Positions 22,401 to 34,400 of a stretch of DNA of 64,000 bases are shown here, in pieces. The first letter of the stretch is position 1. Each line of letters begins with the position of its first letter. The notes below the pieces were generated by a model. It was not told the origin of the DNA and ran no database searches. It saw only the letters and a list, made by a program, of their open reading frames with translations. This DNA comes from Gnetum montanum (lineage: Eukaryota > Streptophyta > Gnetopsida > Gnetales > Gnetaceae). Location of the stretch: the NCBI GenBank assembly GCA_015680685.1, contig MNCI01010150.1, positions 506,345-570,344 on the forward strand, read 5' to 3'. A program made the position numbers and the translations under genes.

Positions 22401-25400
22401 GTGATCAAAGGAAACAGGAGCAAAAGTTTAAAGAATTCCTGAAAGTGGTTGGATTCGTGGTTACAGAAAAGTTCAGGGATGTCCTTGACTCCCTTCGTAG
22501 AAGGTTATGGGCAAATTGCTCTTGCTATGCCTGCTCCACCATATGACCGGTTTCATTAGAATGGATCATGGGTGCCTTGTTAGGGCCATGGGTTTTTTAT
22601 GTTTCGGATTTGAATGTATCGGCCTGTGTGGCCCAGGGAGGGGTCAATTTTGTAGGGGGGATGGTTGGATTTTTGTTTTTTCAACATTTGGTTTCTTTGT
22701 TCTGTTGCAAGGTGCTGTTTTTGTGGGTTGTGTTCCCCCTCAGCTCGAGGGGGAAAATACCCTCCTGTGTCTGTGGGGTTAATTCCCTTCTGTGGGTTTA
22801 ACTCCAGTTTTTGTATGCCTTCATGGCTTCTTTTATTAATGCTATTGCTTGACTATTTCGCTAAAAAAAAAAAAACACAGAGAACTGAATGAATACATTT
22901 ATGTTAAGATCTAAGAACATCCTTTTTCAGGTTCAACAAATTTTTGAGTTCATTCTTTCTTCACAAGTTATTAGTTACTAAATTATTCATGTGGGTTAAA
23001 ATTGGTAGAATACGTTAAAATGCAGTTTTAGCCAGATGCTGAAGAAATTATTTGATATTTTAGAGTCTATGATGGATGTAGTAGGAAAAATAGACAGCAG
23101 AGAATATTTCCAAACTCATTATCCTTGCAAAATTTAATCATATTTCAATTATTTATGACGACTGATTTCACTAATTTTATGAAATTGTGCATAAGAGTTG
23201 ATCACATTTTTTATCATCATACCTTTCAGGTTCCTTGTGGAGCGGAGAAGGGACTTAAACCACCAAAGTGCCGAAGAACATGTACTGTTGCTCCTGTTTG
23301 CGGACATGGTCCTAGATGCAAGGTAATAATAAAATGGTCTTACATATGAGCTTGAAATTTTGGCTTCTTTCATTCCACTCAGAAGATTTATTAATTGTAT
23401 ATAGAATTTGAGCAGCCACATAGGTGTCATTATGGGCCTTGCCCACCTTGTGAATTGACCTGTGATGAAGAGCTTCCTTGTGGTCACAAATGCAAAGAAA
23501 GGTTAGTTTTGAAAAAATAAAAATTACATGGTTGTGTCCTGTAGTATCCTATGTGAACTTCTATCTATGTTTCCACAAATTATGATCTTATGATAATTTA
23601 TGCTTCTTCTGAAACATTTAATCTGTTTTATTCTAAAATTATAGGTGTCATGGACCTAGACCACCTCCAAACCGAGAGTTCACATTAAAGACAAAGAAAA
23701 GGAAAAGTCTTCCTGTAGCAAATGGGAACTTGGGACATGCTTGTCCTCCTTGTAAAGAACTTGTTGAAAGGGAATGTGTCGGTAGACATCTTGGTGGTGA
23801 ACGCATGGTTAGGCTAATAACATTTTGCTAGTTGTATTTGCCTGATGAACTGAACATATAGGAACATACTAATGAAAACATTTTTCATTGAGATTTGAAG
23901 CATGGTATTCAGATGTCACAAAAATATTATTGTATATTTGTTTCAGATGATTTGCTCACAGAATATTCCATTTAGATGCGGCAATTATTGTAGCAACCTT
24001 CTTTCATGTGGAAACCATTTTTGCAAAAAGCCGTGCCATCTGATAGCTTCAGATGGTGTTGGAAATGGAATTATTGGAGACATGATGTTGGCAGAAGAGT
24101 GTGATGAATGCAACCTTCCATGCCAAAAGGTTCGTCATCATATGTAATTTCTTGAAGTATATGAATTTTACTTGGTACATTTGCATCTAATTTGGAAAGT
24201 TCTTTTTCTCAAATAGCTAATTGTTACAAATTTGAAATGCTTTGAATGGTATGATTGGATTATACACTTCTCATGTGTATTGTGTAGTAGTTGAAGTAAC
24301 TACTATCCAAGAAATAGACGATCTTATGCGTGCTTTAGGAATACAGAACTTCAAATTCATTGCAAAGGGATTTTTGAACATGGATTGGTTCTTAGAAATA
24401 GGTCAGCAGCTTGAATTTTAATTACCCATAGAAAAGACTACTAGCAGTAAGAAGATAGATCTTAACATAAGATAAAAAAGAAAAAAATGCCAACCTGAAT
24501 GTAACTATTCCATTTCTTAAGGAAACTTTACCCAGAAATCTATTGGTTGACAAATTATAAGGTTACCAATTGAGCTACCATTTCATTCTGTGTAAAGAAT
24601 TAGTAGATATAGGAAATAATTAGTGAAAAATAAAATTTTCTTGAAAAATGTGGAAAGTAATGTGGAAGTTAGTTTAATACTTTTTACAAATGAAAGATAC
24701 CAAGCATTCTTTTTAGAACCATTAGATTTGAACTTTTAATTAAAAGATTTTGTTTTTAAGAAGTTGAACCATAACCATTAATTTCTTGTTGCATAATCTT
24801 CCAAACTGAGAAATATTGGAATCATCACACTTTGATGCTAACCAGCTTCTCACTTCAATTTACAACTGTATAAAAAACAAACATTTGAAACAACATATTA
24901 TATATTTCCTCGAGGCTTCTTATTCTCGTTTCGCTTTTGCAAAAAGTATCTAGTTCTTGGATCATCTGTTGTTTCAGATGCTTTCTCCAATTTATGTATT
25001 TAACACCACCGGTATCAGTTCAATTTTGTCTTTCCTCATTTGTAAGTTTGTGTTGGCTCTCTAGGACTTGATTTTTGAAATCACAATGAAATGGAAGGGG
25101 GAATAACGCGAAGCTTTTAATTTTGTGAGAAACTTTAGGTTCTTTTCCCTTCCAGTATCCTGTGACATATTACCCTGCTTTGCTAGCATGTTGGAATGTC
25201 AGAAAGACCATAGAAGCTTAAGTTAATTACTTCCAGGTGTTCCCAACTAATTCATAAGCATAGCAACAATTAACGAAGAAAATTTTCAATGAATGTAATA
25301 AGAGGAAGAACATTATTTGTAACCAAAGCAAATGCATGTGTAGAGAATAGAATCAAATCCTGCCACAGAACACAAAGTTGCACAAAACATGCCCACAGTA

Positions 25401-28400
25401 TGGTCATTGAGACTTAAAACTTGATGAGTGTTTATAAAAGGAACTTTTTGAAACTTGTTTTTACATAAAGAGTTCCATGACTATTTTTATGATTATCCAT
25501 GGATCATTTTTTTTCAGGCTCTTTTACCTTTTTAAGGTGCACAACAACATATAGTTACTGATTTATGCTGACAAATAATATTATGGGCATTATGTAGGTA
25601 AATAACATCATAGATTGCTTATATCTAGGGTATTTGAATGAGTTTCAATGTGAATGTGTTTGTCACAAAGGTTTATATGATTTTAAAACATTCATGATTA
25701 AAGGTGTAAATTTTTATATTTTGACTTTGCATTTTACTATTATTTACCATGGCTAGAAACGAATACCTCCATGCCCACACCCATGCCCACAAAAGTGCCA
25801 TCCTGGTGATTGTGGCTCTTGCAAGGTACACATTAAGCGTGCTTGTCACTGTGGTACCATGGTGCATGTATTTGAATGCAGTCAAGTCAGTCATTTAGCT
25901 GAGGAGGAGCAACAAAGAATTCGGTCATGTAATGGGCCCTGTCACAGGTACTTTTAATGTTCCTGTTTCCTAAACTCTAGGTTTTGAAAATTGATATATT
26001 TCCTATTGCTGATAAGGATCCTTAGTAGCATTTATTTTCAAATAAGGCATATTTTTGAATTATGGAGTTCAGTTCTTTTATACAATATAAACAATTGAAG
26101 TCATGATATTTCAATCAAGGATAATTTTTTTGAGCAAATTTCAGGAATGTATTAATAACAAGAATGAAATATGCAGTCACGGATAAAACATTAGGGGGAC
26201 AACTCCCCTCAGCATCGTAATCAGGCAAAACAAAATCATTGCCTGCCCACCTCCACCAAACGGGACTTGGGGGATGTAACCCCCCACAGAAATAGATCCA
26301 GACAGAACAAAACAGGTCCCCCAGACCTTTCGCAGCAAAGACCCCTTATACAAGGATACCCGAATCAAAACAAAACCAGAAATCAGTGCACACTTGCCAA
26401 CCCCCTAATTGTGGCGAGGCAGATGTGCACATTTGCAGTTCAGCCTGATTTGGGAATGCAGCATATCAAGCTGCTTACAATGTGCCTGAGTATCCACGAA
26501 GGCAGCCACCTATTGGAAAGTCTTAAACTTCTCAGCTTTCCTAGCCATCACAGTAGCAGACCCCATTTCGTCAAGATGCATGCAGTTTGGCAGATGCAAG
26601 CCGGCTGTGTTGGCACAACTCCAACCATGTCACCTCTGTGTTGATCTGCATCCTCACATAGGGGCATTTCCCTTCCCTTAGCTAGGCAATGATATTCTGC
26701 TCATGCGCTCGCCTCAACTGTACCTGCTGCTCTTCCTCCTCTTGGCGCTCATTTTCCTGTTGCTTCACAGCTTTGTGTTCTAACGTTTGTCATTGCAACT
26801 CTTCTCGCCGCATTTCCTTCTTTGTCTCCTACTGAAGCTGGTTTTCCATAGTAGCCTTTGCCATTGTGTCCACCGCCTCTTGTTGCCAGCACACTTCCTC
26901 AAGCATTTCCTGGTGACAGGCCCGTAGCTCCTCCAGCTCCCAGCTAAAAGCATCCTCCTTGGCCTCCCACTTTGCTTCCCACATCTTATGTTCATTCACC
27001 TGTGCCTAATAAGCAGCTGCCTCTCTCTCTAGTTCCACCTGCTCCTGCGTGGCCACCAAAACCTCCATTGGCTCAACTGCATCCTCAATAGGCTCCAGTC
27101 CTTTCAAGGTCATGAGCACCAAAACAATGCACCTAGGTAGAATCTCCATCACTGCAGCAATCACTGACCATCTCTGTCAACGGTAAATAGAGTGGCAAAT
27201 AGTCTGACATGCAATCCCCAAATCCCTTGGGCACTCCATAAAGCCAGAATGACACGTGAGTGTTGCCTTGGTTGTCTCCGCCTTAGCGAGTCCAAGAAAA
27301 ACCTTGGAATATTAACCTGCCTCCCCATTTTAAGGCACTTCATTTGGGCAAAGTGGATGCCTTGTAGTTTCCGAACATTATCCGTCTAAGCAAAAAAAAA
27401 AAATAAAAATCGTTCAACGAGCTATGTGGCTAGTTGCCACACAGTGGGTAGTATGGACCTGGAAATTTGGCCATGACAATCTACGGAAATGGCCCATCAA
27501 AAAATGTGTGAGTGTCCTATAGGCCACATAGTGCTGGGATCACTACTTGGCCAAATATCGGAACATCCAGCACCCTCGTTAGCGCCTCTTTCGTGAGGTC
27601 AATCTTGACCCCATGAAAGGTAGTAGAGTTACCTTGCTAGTTGGCAAAAAACTCGCCATCTGACAGGGCCAGATCCCCCATGAACTATGGTAGAAAGTTT
27701 GCCCATCCCACCTACCTTACCAGGTGCCACAATTCCACATTACCTTGGAAATGTTTGTAGGAACATTCGAAAGTAGGTGTCAATCCCATGGTGACAAGTG
27801 CCTCCCGCCACAATTTGGCTCCTTTTGCTGCAACTTGTGTTGGTGGTGGAAGTTGCATTGGTTGGAAAACCAGCCAGTTGCGTGCCTGCCACAAACACCA
27901 AAAAATGGCGGTGACCTTTGAATCACTAAGTTAAAATAATTAGGCACCACGTTGCTTTGCTAAACGGGCATTCAAAAGCAAAGTGCTGCTGCGTTTTTGT
28001 TGCTTGTCTGCATGTTGAACACGTGTCTTCTATTCTTAACATGTGTCAGCATAACTCTTCTATTCTTAACATGTGTCAGCATAACTCAACCCATACGGGT
28101 AGAGCTACATGGTTATTGAACCATAGGAATATTGTGATTTTTTTGAGTAGTCGTCCTTGCCAGACTTGTCGCCATCTAGGAATCACTAGGAACTACTTTT
28201 TAATGATGATCTTGGGCTACATTGTAAGTCAACCAAAGTGATTCATGTGCTGCACATGGTGGCAGATTGAACTCCAGAGAAGAGAATCATGAAGTGTCAT
28301 AGTCCATTGTTGATATTTAGATGTTAGACTTGGACATTTGATGAACTAGTTGTTGCTGTCCCATCATCACTAGGTCGCAAAATTTCAAAATCCCTAACCC

Positions 28401-31400
28401 ATCTTCATCTCGAGGCTGCGTGATTGTGTCCCATCCCACTAGATGAAGGCGCTTCCTCCCTTTTCCTCCCTTCTAAATGAAGTTTCAAATCAATTGGTCC
28501 ACCTTGTCCCCAACGTCTAGGGGCAGGTAAGCAATGGAAGTAGTAATTTGGGCAATAGGCGAAAGAACCGAAGTGGTTGATAGGATCCTATCTTTCCTTG
28601 TCAAGAACTAGCTAGTCCAATGCCCAATTTGCTGTTGTTTCTGTTTTAGGACTTGTACCTAGGCTCTCCTATGATTCCAATCAAACATGGGAAAGCCCAA
28701 GTATTGATCACTATCAATTTTGGGCAAAACTCCAAAAAATCTTATAATACCAGCTTTTACCTTTACATCGGTGTGGGTTATGTAAAGTGTAGATTTGGCA
28801 TGATTCACCTCCAAACCAACCTCCCTTGCCATTCACAATAAAGCCTGATCCATGTCTCTCACTTGAGGCACCGAAGCATAGATAAAAAGAATGGTGTCAT
28901 CAGCATAGTGTTCTGCCATGTAGTCAAACCTGTTAATGTGCAATCCCTACATCCCTTCGGCTCTACAATAATCCTGCATTGTGTCCATCACAATAATGAA
29001 CATATATGGTGATAATGGGTCTTGTTGTTGGAGTTCCTATCTAGGTGAAAAGAAGCCCCAAAGTGCCCCCTCAAGATCAATTGAGGAGGTTGCCAAGATT
29101 GTATGTGAAGACATAAGTCAACAAATTCGTGGATGAAGCCTTTGCCCACCATGATATCCTGCATTGCATCCCAACTAATAGTATCATAGGCTTTCGCAAT
29201 GTCAAGCTTGAAACATAGGCCGAGAAACCACATGGCCCATAACGAGTGGTGAATCTCCTGGAATAAAATAACCTGATCTTGAAGGAACTTATCCCTTGCA
29301 AACCCCGCTTGGTTATGATGGACTAGATGGGGCATCAAAGGACCCAACCTCCTAACAAGCAATTTAGTAAATAATCCAAGGAGGGTATTATAGACCTCGA
29401 TTGGCCTGTAGTGTGAGGGCTCAGATAGGCACTTGATCTTAGGGATAAGAACAATTTGTGAACAATTAATTTCCCAATAGATCTATCTCCAACCGTGCAT
29501 GCTATTGAAGGCATGAAGGATATTTTGACCTAGGACGTTTGCAAATTCCTAGAAAATTTCAATGGGCTCACCATCTGGCCTAGGCACCCTTCCCGTCTTC
29601 AAATCCCCAAGTAAACGAGTCTAGCAAATGTTGGTTGTCCTCCTCCGTTAGAGTCTTCTAAAAGAGGGAGCCTCTCCTGCCTCCGCCAGATGTTCCCCCA
29701 ATAGGACTGAAATTCGTGGGCAATATCTATAGTTCGTTCCAGCACTTGCCCCTGTTTTACCAAACTCTGCATAGTCTTCGCCAAGTTATTAGCCTTAGCA
29801 ACAACAAAGAAGAACCTCGTTGGTTTATCATTGTCCTTCATCCATAGGTTACATGATTGTTGTTGCAAGTACTCCAATTCTTCCTGATCTAGTTGCTATA
29901 TCTCAAGGAGAAGGGCTTGCTCTTCTTGAGCTAACAATTCCCCCTCCTATTGCCTCTCTTGTATCCGAACAAGCTGTTGCTACAGCATCCCCCAATGGAA
30001 TCTAAATGAATATTTCTCCTCTTGTCAATGGGAATTAATCTCTTTTTTCAAGAGGTTAAGGCTGTTGGTGAGGAACTTGTGTGGATTGTAGTAGAATATT
30101 GGTGCTAGATGGTAGTCACCAAGGGTTGAAGCCATGACTTCAGGAGCCAAGTCCTTTCAAATTGTAATCGAGATCCCTTAGGATGTGACTCCCTCCCAAT
30201 CAGACAGATCAAAGATTGATGATCGGAAGGCCTCCATTTAGTCCTAGTAACCTGTGCGTTCTTCAGCATGATGGGGGATCCAACCCAAACCTGGTCAATC
30301 TGGGACATCACTCTGTCACTACCCTTTCGTTTGTTGCTCCATGTAAAATGACAGTTAGTGATCTCCCCATCCACTAGGTTGTGTTGGTGCAAGAACCGCA
30401 AAAAGTGCTATGTGCTTGCCAGCATGGTGGCGTCTCGCTTGTCTTTTCCCAAGTGTGCAGCTGTTGATTAAAGTTCCCCACCACCATCCATTGCTCCATG
30501 TTTGGAATGGACCCTACAATCTTGTCTAGCTCCCCGAGTCGTTTCTCCCACTCGTGCTCCCCATAAAAGTTAGTGAGCCAAATACCAGGAGAAGGTAAGT
30601 GAACAGTAATAATCCAGATTGAGGCATCCACCAGAAGGAAGGGTATCCTAGACAACACTACGAGGCCACCTACCCTCCATTGACAAGCAACTTGGTGAAC
30701 CTGCCAACCCTCCCGATTCAGAAACCCAAATTCATGATGTTGCAACTTTGTCTTTTGTAGGCATGCCACATCACATTTATCCCTCTTCACGATTTCTTTT
30801 AGGACATGTCTCTTATAGGGGGTGTCCTATCCCCTGCAATTCCATGTCATAATCTTCATTGTCTATTGTTAGTTTGCTTCCGGTAGATGTCTTTCAAGGT
30901 CGTTTGAATGCCTAAGTTGATTTCCAGTTGGGTTTGGCGATTCCACACCAGCAGAGTGGACAGATGCCCAACCTTCGCATGTTTGATGGATACCCCAAAC
31001 CCCTCTCACTTCCAGTGCTAGGTTGTGTCACATCTCCCAAATTGGGTTTGGCGGACCCTTTGACCATAGATACCCAATCCCCCAAGGGAGGCAACTCCTT
31101 CCCTTGCAATGTGGGTTAAGGAGGTGTGGCAAAACCCTCCTTTGGCCTAGGGTTGGCCAGCTTGCCAGCGACCTCTGCTGGTTTTGCCGTCGTGTCCAAT
31201 CCATGGATAATTTGGATCCTCTCACCATACTACAAATGTAAGTTTGTTCATGATGCAAATATGCCTACACTGTTAGAGCATTATATTTGTCAATAACTCT
31301 TGTTAATTACTGCTGGGCCTGACATCTAGACATTGACTTCAGCTGCCCTATCCTTAGGCAGGCTGTTTTCAAAGCTTGATTGAGAGTGCCCCTGTACTAC

Positions 31401-34400
31401 TCTTTGCCTCAGTATTGAATGCAAGAAGGCTACCACTTGATTGAGTATATCAGAAACATGAACAACTAAGTTTGGGTTCATCTATTGGTTGTTGTCAGTC
31501 TGTGTGTAATGTGCCTATGACCTTTTTTTTAAAAAACATAATTAATATATACAATCTATGTTATTTGTTAGAGGATGCAATTCACACTTTATCCAACTTT
31601 AGAATAGAGCTTGTGCATGATTTAATCTCATAATAATGATTCGTGATAATAATCATTATAAAAGATAATGACTCATGACTTGGCAAACTATGAGTAATTC
31701 ACTCATGAAATGATGTGACTTAACAAAACAAATGTTGGAGCAGGTTCAGACGGCATTGGAGCAAACGGTGTTGTTGGAGATGTCCCATGCAGAGGTGTTG
31801 GGGATCAAGGATGGGGTTGCAGGGGCCAGCTTGACAAGTGACCCGAAATGGTAATTTTGGGTGGGTAGTGTTGGGGGTGTCTGGGCTGCGTGTGGGTGGC
31901 TCTGTTGCATTCTTGTGGCTGGTTTTGTTTGTTTGGGGTGAGCAGGAGAAAGGCAGGGATTGTTGTGCTGTTCTGTGTGTGGGGCTCCGGCCTGGGCTTT
32001 TTGCCGATGTACATACATTTTTTCTTGGGTTAATGCATCTTGACTTATTCTCCAAAATAAAAAAAGAAAAAACAGTTCTAATAATCTAGAAAGGTTGCGA
32101 CTCCAGCAAGGACTTGTAAGATTAGATATTCGTTTGAGAGAATGTAATCAAGGAGGAGGAGAGAAAGATACAAGCAGTTGGATCACTCTGGAAATTGTGA
32201 GGTGAAAAGAAGTCTCAATGAAACTACCATTACAGAATTACAGTATTTGCATTTGAATTCTAAAACTGAACTTTTACTTATGTATTTTTTTTATCCATAA
32301 CTTTTTGTTCACAAGAATTGAGCCTGTGACATGGGGTTTCCATGCCAAGGCTTTTACCTCATTGTTATATATACTTTTACATTTTCTATTATGTTTTGGT
32401 AACTGAACCTTTGGTTGTGTGACACTGAAACATGGTTTTAAAACAATGAAAAGGTTCAGGACAAAAGGATGAGGAGTCATGAAGATGAACCATACAATCT
32501 GTGTTTGGGAATAAAGTTTTATTTAGACGACCATGTAGAGGATGCAAAGACAAACATTAGAAAGCTACTCATGAATAAGAATTATAAATAATGGGCAGTA
32601 AGAATGGAAATATTTTTGAAGGAAATAAGCTGTAGGATTGTGTAGCAGCCTTTACATTTTGTCCAATCATGAATTTACAGATAGAAAAATTGATGTAGCA
32701 ATTACTGTGATTTCCCTGCGGATTTGAAAAGTGTGGGAACTTGTTTATGAATAGAATATCATTAGGAGAGTATGGGCTACCCAAATCAGATGTTTATAAA
32801 ACAGGATGATGCATAACATACTGCCTATGAACAAAGTGAAGGACAATATAAACGAGATCGGACCAAACTCTCACAAATCTTATTGCTGAAAGATTTCCAC
32901 CATAAGAGAATTTAAAAGTGGAAATTAAATAGGAAAGGAGGAAGTTATGTGAAATGTTGGGTATGCCATAATATGTTCATTAAAGCTATTGAGATGCAAA
33001 GTGCAAAGCGGAATGTTCCTACTCTTATTTTGAAATTGCAATATCAAGAAACACATGAAATTCAAGACAAGAACATTAGTCAAGTAATTTATACAGAGTA
33101 AAAAGATAAAAATTATAGTCATTCACATAAAGGGCCTCGTGTGAATAAAGAAGGCTTCCAAGGAAATAAAGGTCCAGAAAACAGATGTGAAATATGCGAC
33201 GGTACAGGTCATATGCTAAAGGATTGTGGGTTCAACCTCTTAAACAAAAGAAGTTGGTATGTTCAATGAAAGAGCATGTAAAAAAAGCTATCTCTAATAA
33301 AGCAAAAAAGTTCTAACAACCAAAACAGTTCTAACATCCAAAACAATTAGAACTACAACTATAAATAGAATAATTTACAAAATAGAGATTAAATTTGTTT
33401 GAGGATGAAATCCTTTCAATTATTAAAGATGTTTTATGTGGTGACAATACTAGGGAACTGAAGCATCAAGACTGATAATATGATAACTCTCGCTGTTCAC
33501 AACATGTCACAGACAATAAGGAATTGTTTTTTTAAACTATACTTGGTAAGTACTCTTTGCATTTGAATCTGACTGTGCAACAAAAGGTGTATTTTGACGT
33601 GTTCCTTTGGAAGGTGATGATATAATATTTTTGGGAGTAAATAGTAATGCCAACATTATTTGCCATGACACTTTCTAGAAGTTTATAGGTGATTGAGGAA
33701 TAGTACAGGGTCAGTGAGCCGCAGGTTAACTTGTAAGCAATCACATCACATGTATAATTGAGATGAAAGGTAATGGAATTAATTGCACCTGTTTTTGGTA
33801 GGCTTCAGATTTGAGGTTGGTTTTTGTTTCTATTGTGGCAATCCATTGTTTTTATATTTTGTTTCCGATTGCAGAATGTTCATGGGTTTGAACAATTTCT
33901 GCTCAGTAGATGTTCTTAGTTGATTGGGAAATGGAGATTCAACCAACGTTCCTAAAGTCCATACTTAAGAAGGGTTTTTCTTTGAATTCCATTTTGGGCT
34001 TTGTAAAGATTCCTCCATTTGTGTGTGTATTACTTGCATAGCATTCCTTTATTGTGGTTAAAACAGAAGGTCCTGTTGCATTTGCGCGGGTGGTACAGGT
34101 TGTAGTGGGGCTTGCAGAGCTTGGATGTGATAAGTACTCAGATTTTGGAAGATGATGCAGGAGTTGAAGTTATTGAACAATGATATTCAAGAATGTAGTA
34201 ATCAACAGAATGTGGAATAGCTCTTGCATGTTCTAGATTGACTATGGGTGACACAGGTTGGTGCACATAGTAGCTGCATTGGTTAGATTGCTTGTAAGGG
34301 TATCGTGGTTGCAGTGGTGTCATCCCCTATAATTTAGGGGTTTGCCATTGTTGATGATTTTGGTAACATGGTTGTGTGAAAGCTCCACTTTGATGATATC

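Larger units (their letters stand above)
16480..22875 (+). mobile_element. LINE (L1-type non-LTR retrotransposon), near full length, inactive
   Basis: The element lies in the same direction as the host gene. In order it has an ORF1 with a DUF4283-like domain and zinc knuckle, an ORF2 with an apurinic-type endonuclease and reverse transcriptase, a third coiled-coil-like module, a 3' region and a 13-A tail (22863-22875). The 3' end TATTAATGCTATTGCTTGAC is shared in form with the LINEs at 26121-31230, 31736-32072 and 49200-51930. Many in-frame stops and some frameshifts make it dead. I could not identify a target-site duplication, so the 5' boundary (about 16480-16500) is an estimate from where coding-like GC-richer sequence begins. 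Confidence 0.85.
14460..23229 (+). other. NFXL2 intron 4 (8770 bp), host of a sense LINE
   Basis: Donor GTATTT, acceptor ACCTTTCAG, phase 0. The first 2 kb is AT-rich with a local 31-bp duplication near 14995-15062. A LINE occupies about 16480-22875. The last 350 bases look like ordinary intron. Without the LINE the intron would be about 2.4 kb. Confidence 0.85.
26121..31230 (-). mobile_element. LINE, antisense to NFXL2, 5'-truncated and inactive
   Basis: On the minus strand it has the tail end of an ORF1 region (about 31230-30870), ORF2 from 30859 to about 27700, a Glu-rich third module (about 27010-26680), a 3' region and an A-rich tail seen as T's at about 26127-26133. Its 3' end (TTATTAATACATTCCTGAAA) resembles that of the intron 4 LINE. 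Most of ORF1 is missing, so it is 5'-truncated. The right boundary near 31230 is estimated from the loss of the GC-rich coding-like sequence. A 30-bp direct duplication lies inside (28027-28086). Confidence 0.82.
31566..32432 (+). repeat. Left (5') LTR of the Copia element, interrupted
   Basis: It begins TGTTAGAGGATGC and ends GTGTGACACTGAAACA. Aligned by eye with the right repeat it has two extra blocks: a LINE tail (31736-32072) and a SINE-like block (32288-32372). Without these it would be roughly 450 bases. Confidence 0.7.

Noticed and set aside
23405-23415. Alternative acceptor after TATATAG at 23404 for exon 6
   Set aside because: It would add 11 bases and shift the frame. The acceptor at 23415 keeps the frame and the conserved residue spacing.
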